Part shown: piece after piece, positions 62,798 through 64,000 of the stretch | How positions within the stretch are numbered: position 1 is the stretch's first letter | Layout: each line of letters starts with the position of its first letter | Assembly (NCBI GenBank): GCA_002367105.1 | Contig: DFCS01000008.1 | Span: 38,163-102,162 of the forward strand | DNA length: 64,000 nucleotides | Direction: 5' to 3' | From: Hungatella sp. UBA3048 | Lineage (GTDB): Bacteria > Bacillota > Clostridia > Lachnospirales > Lachnospiraceae | The notes under the pieces: generated by a model | Told to the model about the DNA's origin: nothing | Databases searched by the model: none | Seen by the model: only the letters and a program-made list of their open reading frames with translations | Position numbers and translations under genes: made by a program

Positions 62798-63304
62798 TCA
62801 CTTCCCTGTATCCATAAAATCGAGCCGCATATCATACCAGACGGCTCCTCCGTGCACAGATCCGGACATTCCCATGTTCCGGTATCCGAATTTTTCGTAA
62901 TAGTGAATCAGCCTGTCCTTGCAGGTAAGTATCATTCCTTTCCTGCCTCTTTTCCCTGCTTCTTCCATAAAACGTTTCATAAGCGCAGCGGCAACTCCCC
63001 GTCCCCGCCATTCTTTTATCACATCAAGTCCAAACACGCTTTGGTAAGCACCATCTGGATTATGAAAATCTGTTTTTTCAAACATTTCGTCACAAATCGT
63101 AGTCCCATCTGTAACGCAGCCATTAATAAAACCGATGATCGTCCCGTCGGAAAGCTCCGCCACAAGGAAGCTTTCAGGAAAATGATCGATCCTCTGCAAA
63201 ATGGCCTCTCTCCCTGCCGCCTCTTCCGGAGGAAAACAGAGGGCCTCCACTTCCACCACCCGGTCCAGATCCTCTTTTCTTACTTTTCTAATACTGTAAT
63301 CCAT
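62798..63304 (-). CDS. GNAT family N-acetyltransferase
   Basis: 168 residues. The acetyl-CoA-binding region VFGLDVIKEWRGRGVAAALMKRFMEEAGKRG and the closing YYEKFGYRNMG identify a GNAT enzyme. An upstream segment VEALCFPPEEAAGREAILQRI is typical of the family's aminoglycoside/serotonin-type subfamily. Substrate unknown. It precedes the acyltransferase gene with 12 bases between. Confidence 0.9.
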   Translation of the reverse strand: MDYSIRKVRKEDLDRVVEVEALCFPPEEAAGREAILQRIDHFPESFLVAELSDGTIIGFINGCVTDGTTICDEMFEKTDFHNPDGAYQSVFGLDVIKEWRGRGVAAALMKRFMEEAGKRGRKGMILTCKDRLIHYYEKFGYRNMGMSGSVHGGAVWYDMRLDFMDTGK

Positions 63305-63368
63305 CCTATCGTTTCCCCGTTTCCAAAATTGATTCTGATCTATGGAATTTTCTCTCCCAAAATTTAAA

Positions 63369-63413
63369 GAAAAGGCGGATTTCCCGGTCTCCCGTCAGAA
63401 ATCCTCCTCTTTC
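63369..63413 (-). terminator. Terminator after the response regulator gene
   Basis: GGATTTC / GAAATCC core with an imperfect lower stem, followed on the minus strand by TTTTCTTT. Confidence 0.7.
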
Positions 63414-63418
63414 ATTTA

Positions 63419-64000
63419 CTAGACGCGGAAATAATATCCTACGCCCCACTTGGTATGCACATATTTAGGATCGCTGGGACTGGGTTCGATCTTCTCTCTA
63501 AGACGCCTTACATGAACGTCTACCGTCCGCACATCCCCCGTATCCATGGCTTTATTCCCCCATACGTAAGTAAGAAGCTGTTCCCTGCTGTATACCTTAC
63601 CCGGATTGCAGGTAAGAAGCTCCAACAGGTCAAACTCCTTTGCCGTTAAATTGATCTCTTTCTCTGCAATAAATACTCTCCTGCTGTCCCGGTCCAGCTT
63701 CAAATCGCCTTCTTTTATCACCTGGCTGTCTTCCTGGTTATCCCGCTTATTCTTCTTGGAATTCCGGCGCAGGATAGCCTTGATCCTGGCCTTTACCTCA
63801 AGAATGTTAAAGGGCTTTGTAATATAATCGTCGGCACCGTATTCCAGACCCAGGATCTTATCCATATCATTGCCCTTTGCAGTCAGCATGATAATGGGCA
63901 TCTCGGAAAATTCCCGGATGGCCTGGCACACTTCATATCCGTCATATTTGGGAAGCATGACATCCAACAGGACCACATCATATTCTTTCTGCTTTGCCAG
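63419..64000 (-). CDS. OmpR/PhoB-type response regulator, 3' part (5' end outside window)
   Basis: At least 193 residues; the reading frame is open to the window edge (LAKQKEYDVVLLDVMLPKYDG), so the true start lies beyond 64000. The receiver Asp is in VLLDVMLPKYDG and the Lys in DYITKPFN. The C-terminal winged helix (EINLTAKEFDLLELL, RTVDVHVRRLREKIE) is complete. Its histidine kinase partner is not in the window, and its targets are unknown. Confidence 0.93.
   Translation of the reverse strand: MAKQKEYDVVLLDVMLPKYDGYEVCQAIREFSEMPIIMLTAKGNDMDKILGLEYGADDYITKPFNILEVKARIKAILRRNSKKNKRDNQEDSQVIKEGDLKLDRDSRRVFIAEKEINLTAKEFDLLELLTCNPGKVYSREQLLTYVWGNKAMDTGDVRTVDVHVRRLREKIEPSPSDPKYVHTKWGVGYYFRV

Overview
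The window reads as a chromosomal segment of a low-to-mid GC, endospore-forming anaerobic Firmicute, most likely a Lachnospiraceae / Clostridium cluster XIVa organism (Lacrimispora-like). This rests on spo0A, spoIVB, the complete spoIIIAA-AH set and an NlpC/P60 protein, on families I associate with Lachnospiraceae (DUF6320, CD3324-type protein, YmaF, DUF3877-like), and on anaerobic EtfAB/acyl-CoA metabolism. The genus is inferred, not proven. No tRNA, rRNA, CRISPR array, complete insertion sequence or prophage was seen.

Region 1 (1-26.4 kb, mostly minus strand) is the conserved clostridial sporulation/housekeeping block. In transcription order it runs spoIIIAA-AB-AC-AD-AE-AF-AG-AH, asp23, [GGDEF cyclase, nadX-like, 2-hydroxyacid dehydrogenase], nusB, xseA, xseB, ispA, dxs, tlyA, nadK, argR, recN, DUF554, [plus-strand ASCH gene and toroid-fold gene], spoIVB, spo0A, glgA, an HD-domain gene and the first codons of a YuiD/PAP2-like gene. 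The bracketed genes interrupt an otherwise familiar order. Good sigma-A promoters lie before asp23 and nusB, and GTCGAA cores cluster before spo0A.

Region 2 (26.4-35.3 kb) is a mixed stress and accessory region: a DUF3877-like protein, a His-rich YmaF protein, an ahpC-ahpF peroxide-defence pair with a Fur/PerR-type operator, a winged-helix regulator translationally coupled to an MFS transporter and preceded by twin TTAC-N7-GTAA operators, a DUF1062 protein, a CD3324-type DNA-binding protein, a pentapeptide-repeat protein and a DMT exporter.

Region 3 (35.3-48.4 kb) is a carbohydrate utilisation locus arranged divergently around a T-rich intergenic region. Minus-strand genes encode a lipoprotein sugar binder, a TIM-barrel epimerase, a Zn alcohol dehydrogenase, an RbsC-like permease, an RbsA-like ATPase, a short Fe-S old-yellow-enzyme protein, a DeoC-like aldolase and a UcpA-type SDR. 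Plus-strand genes encode a DeoR-type regulator, a second RbsA-like ATPase without a permease, and an FGGY kinase. The sugar cannot be named from sequence.

Region 4 (48.5-59.2 kb) has a thioesterase followed by an operon for CoA-dependent metabolism of an unknown, probably unsaturated or hydroxylated acid: two acyl-CoA dehydrogenases, a class III CoA-transferase, EtfB, EtfA, a CaiC-like CoA ligase, a small protein with a desulforedoxin-type Cys4 site and a superoxide-reductase-like C-terminal region that appears to lack the iron-binding histidines, and a GntP-family permease. A convergent LysR gene follows.

Region 5 (59.2-64 kb, minus strand) has an OmpR-type response regulator cut by the window edge, a GNAT acetyltransferase, a condensation-fold acyltransferase whose C-terminal DUF6320 membrane domain is split by an apparent single-base frameshift, an HSL-type esterase and rlmH.

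The items most worth follow-up are a two-copy intergenic element with three hairpins, two of which change in a pairing-compatible way, the acyl-CoA operon with its odd SOR-like protein, the acyltransferase frameshift, the twin operators, and a 95-bp palindromic element.
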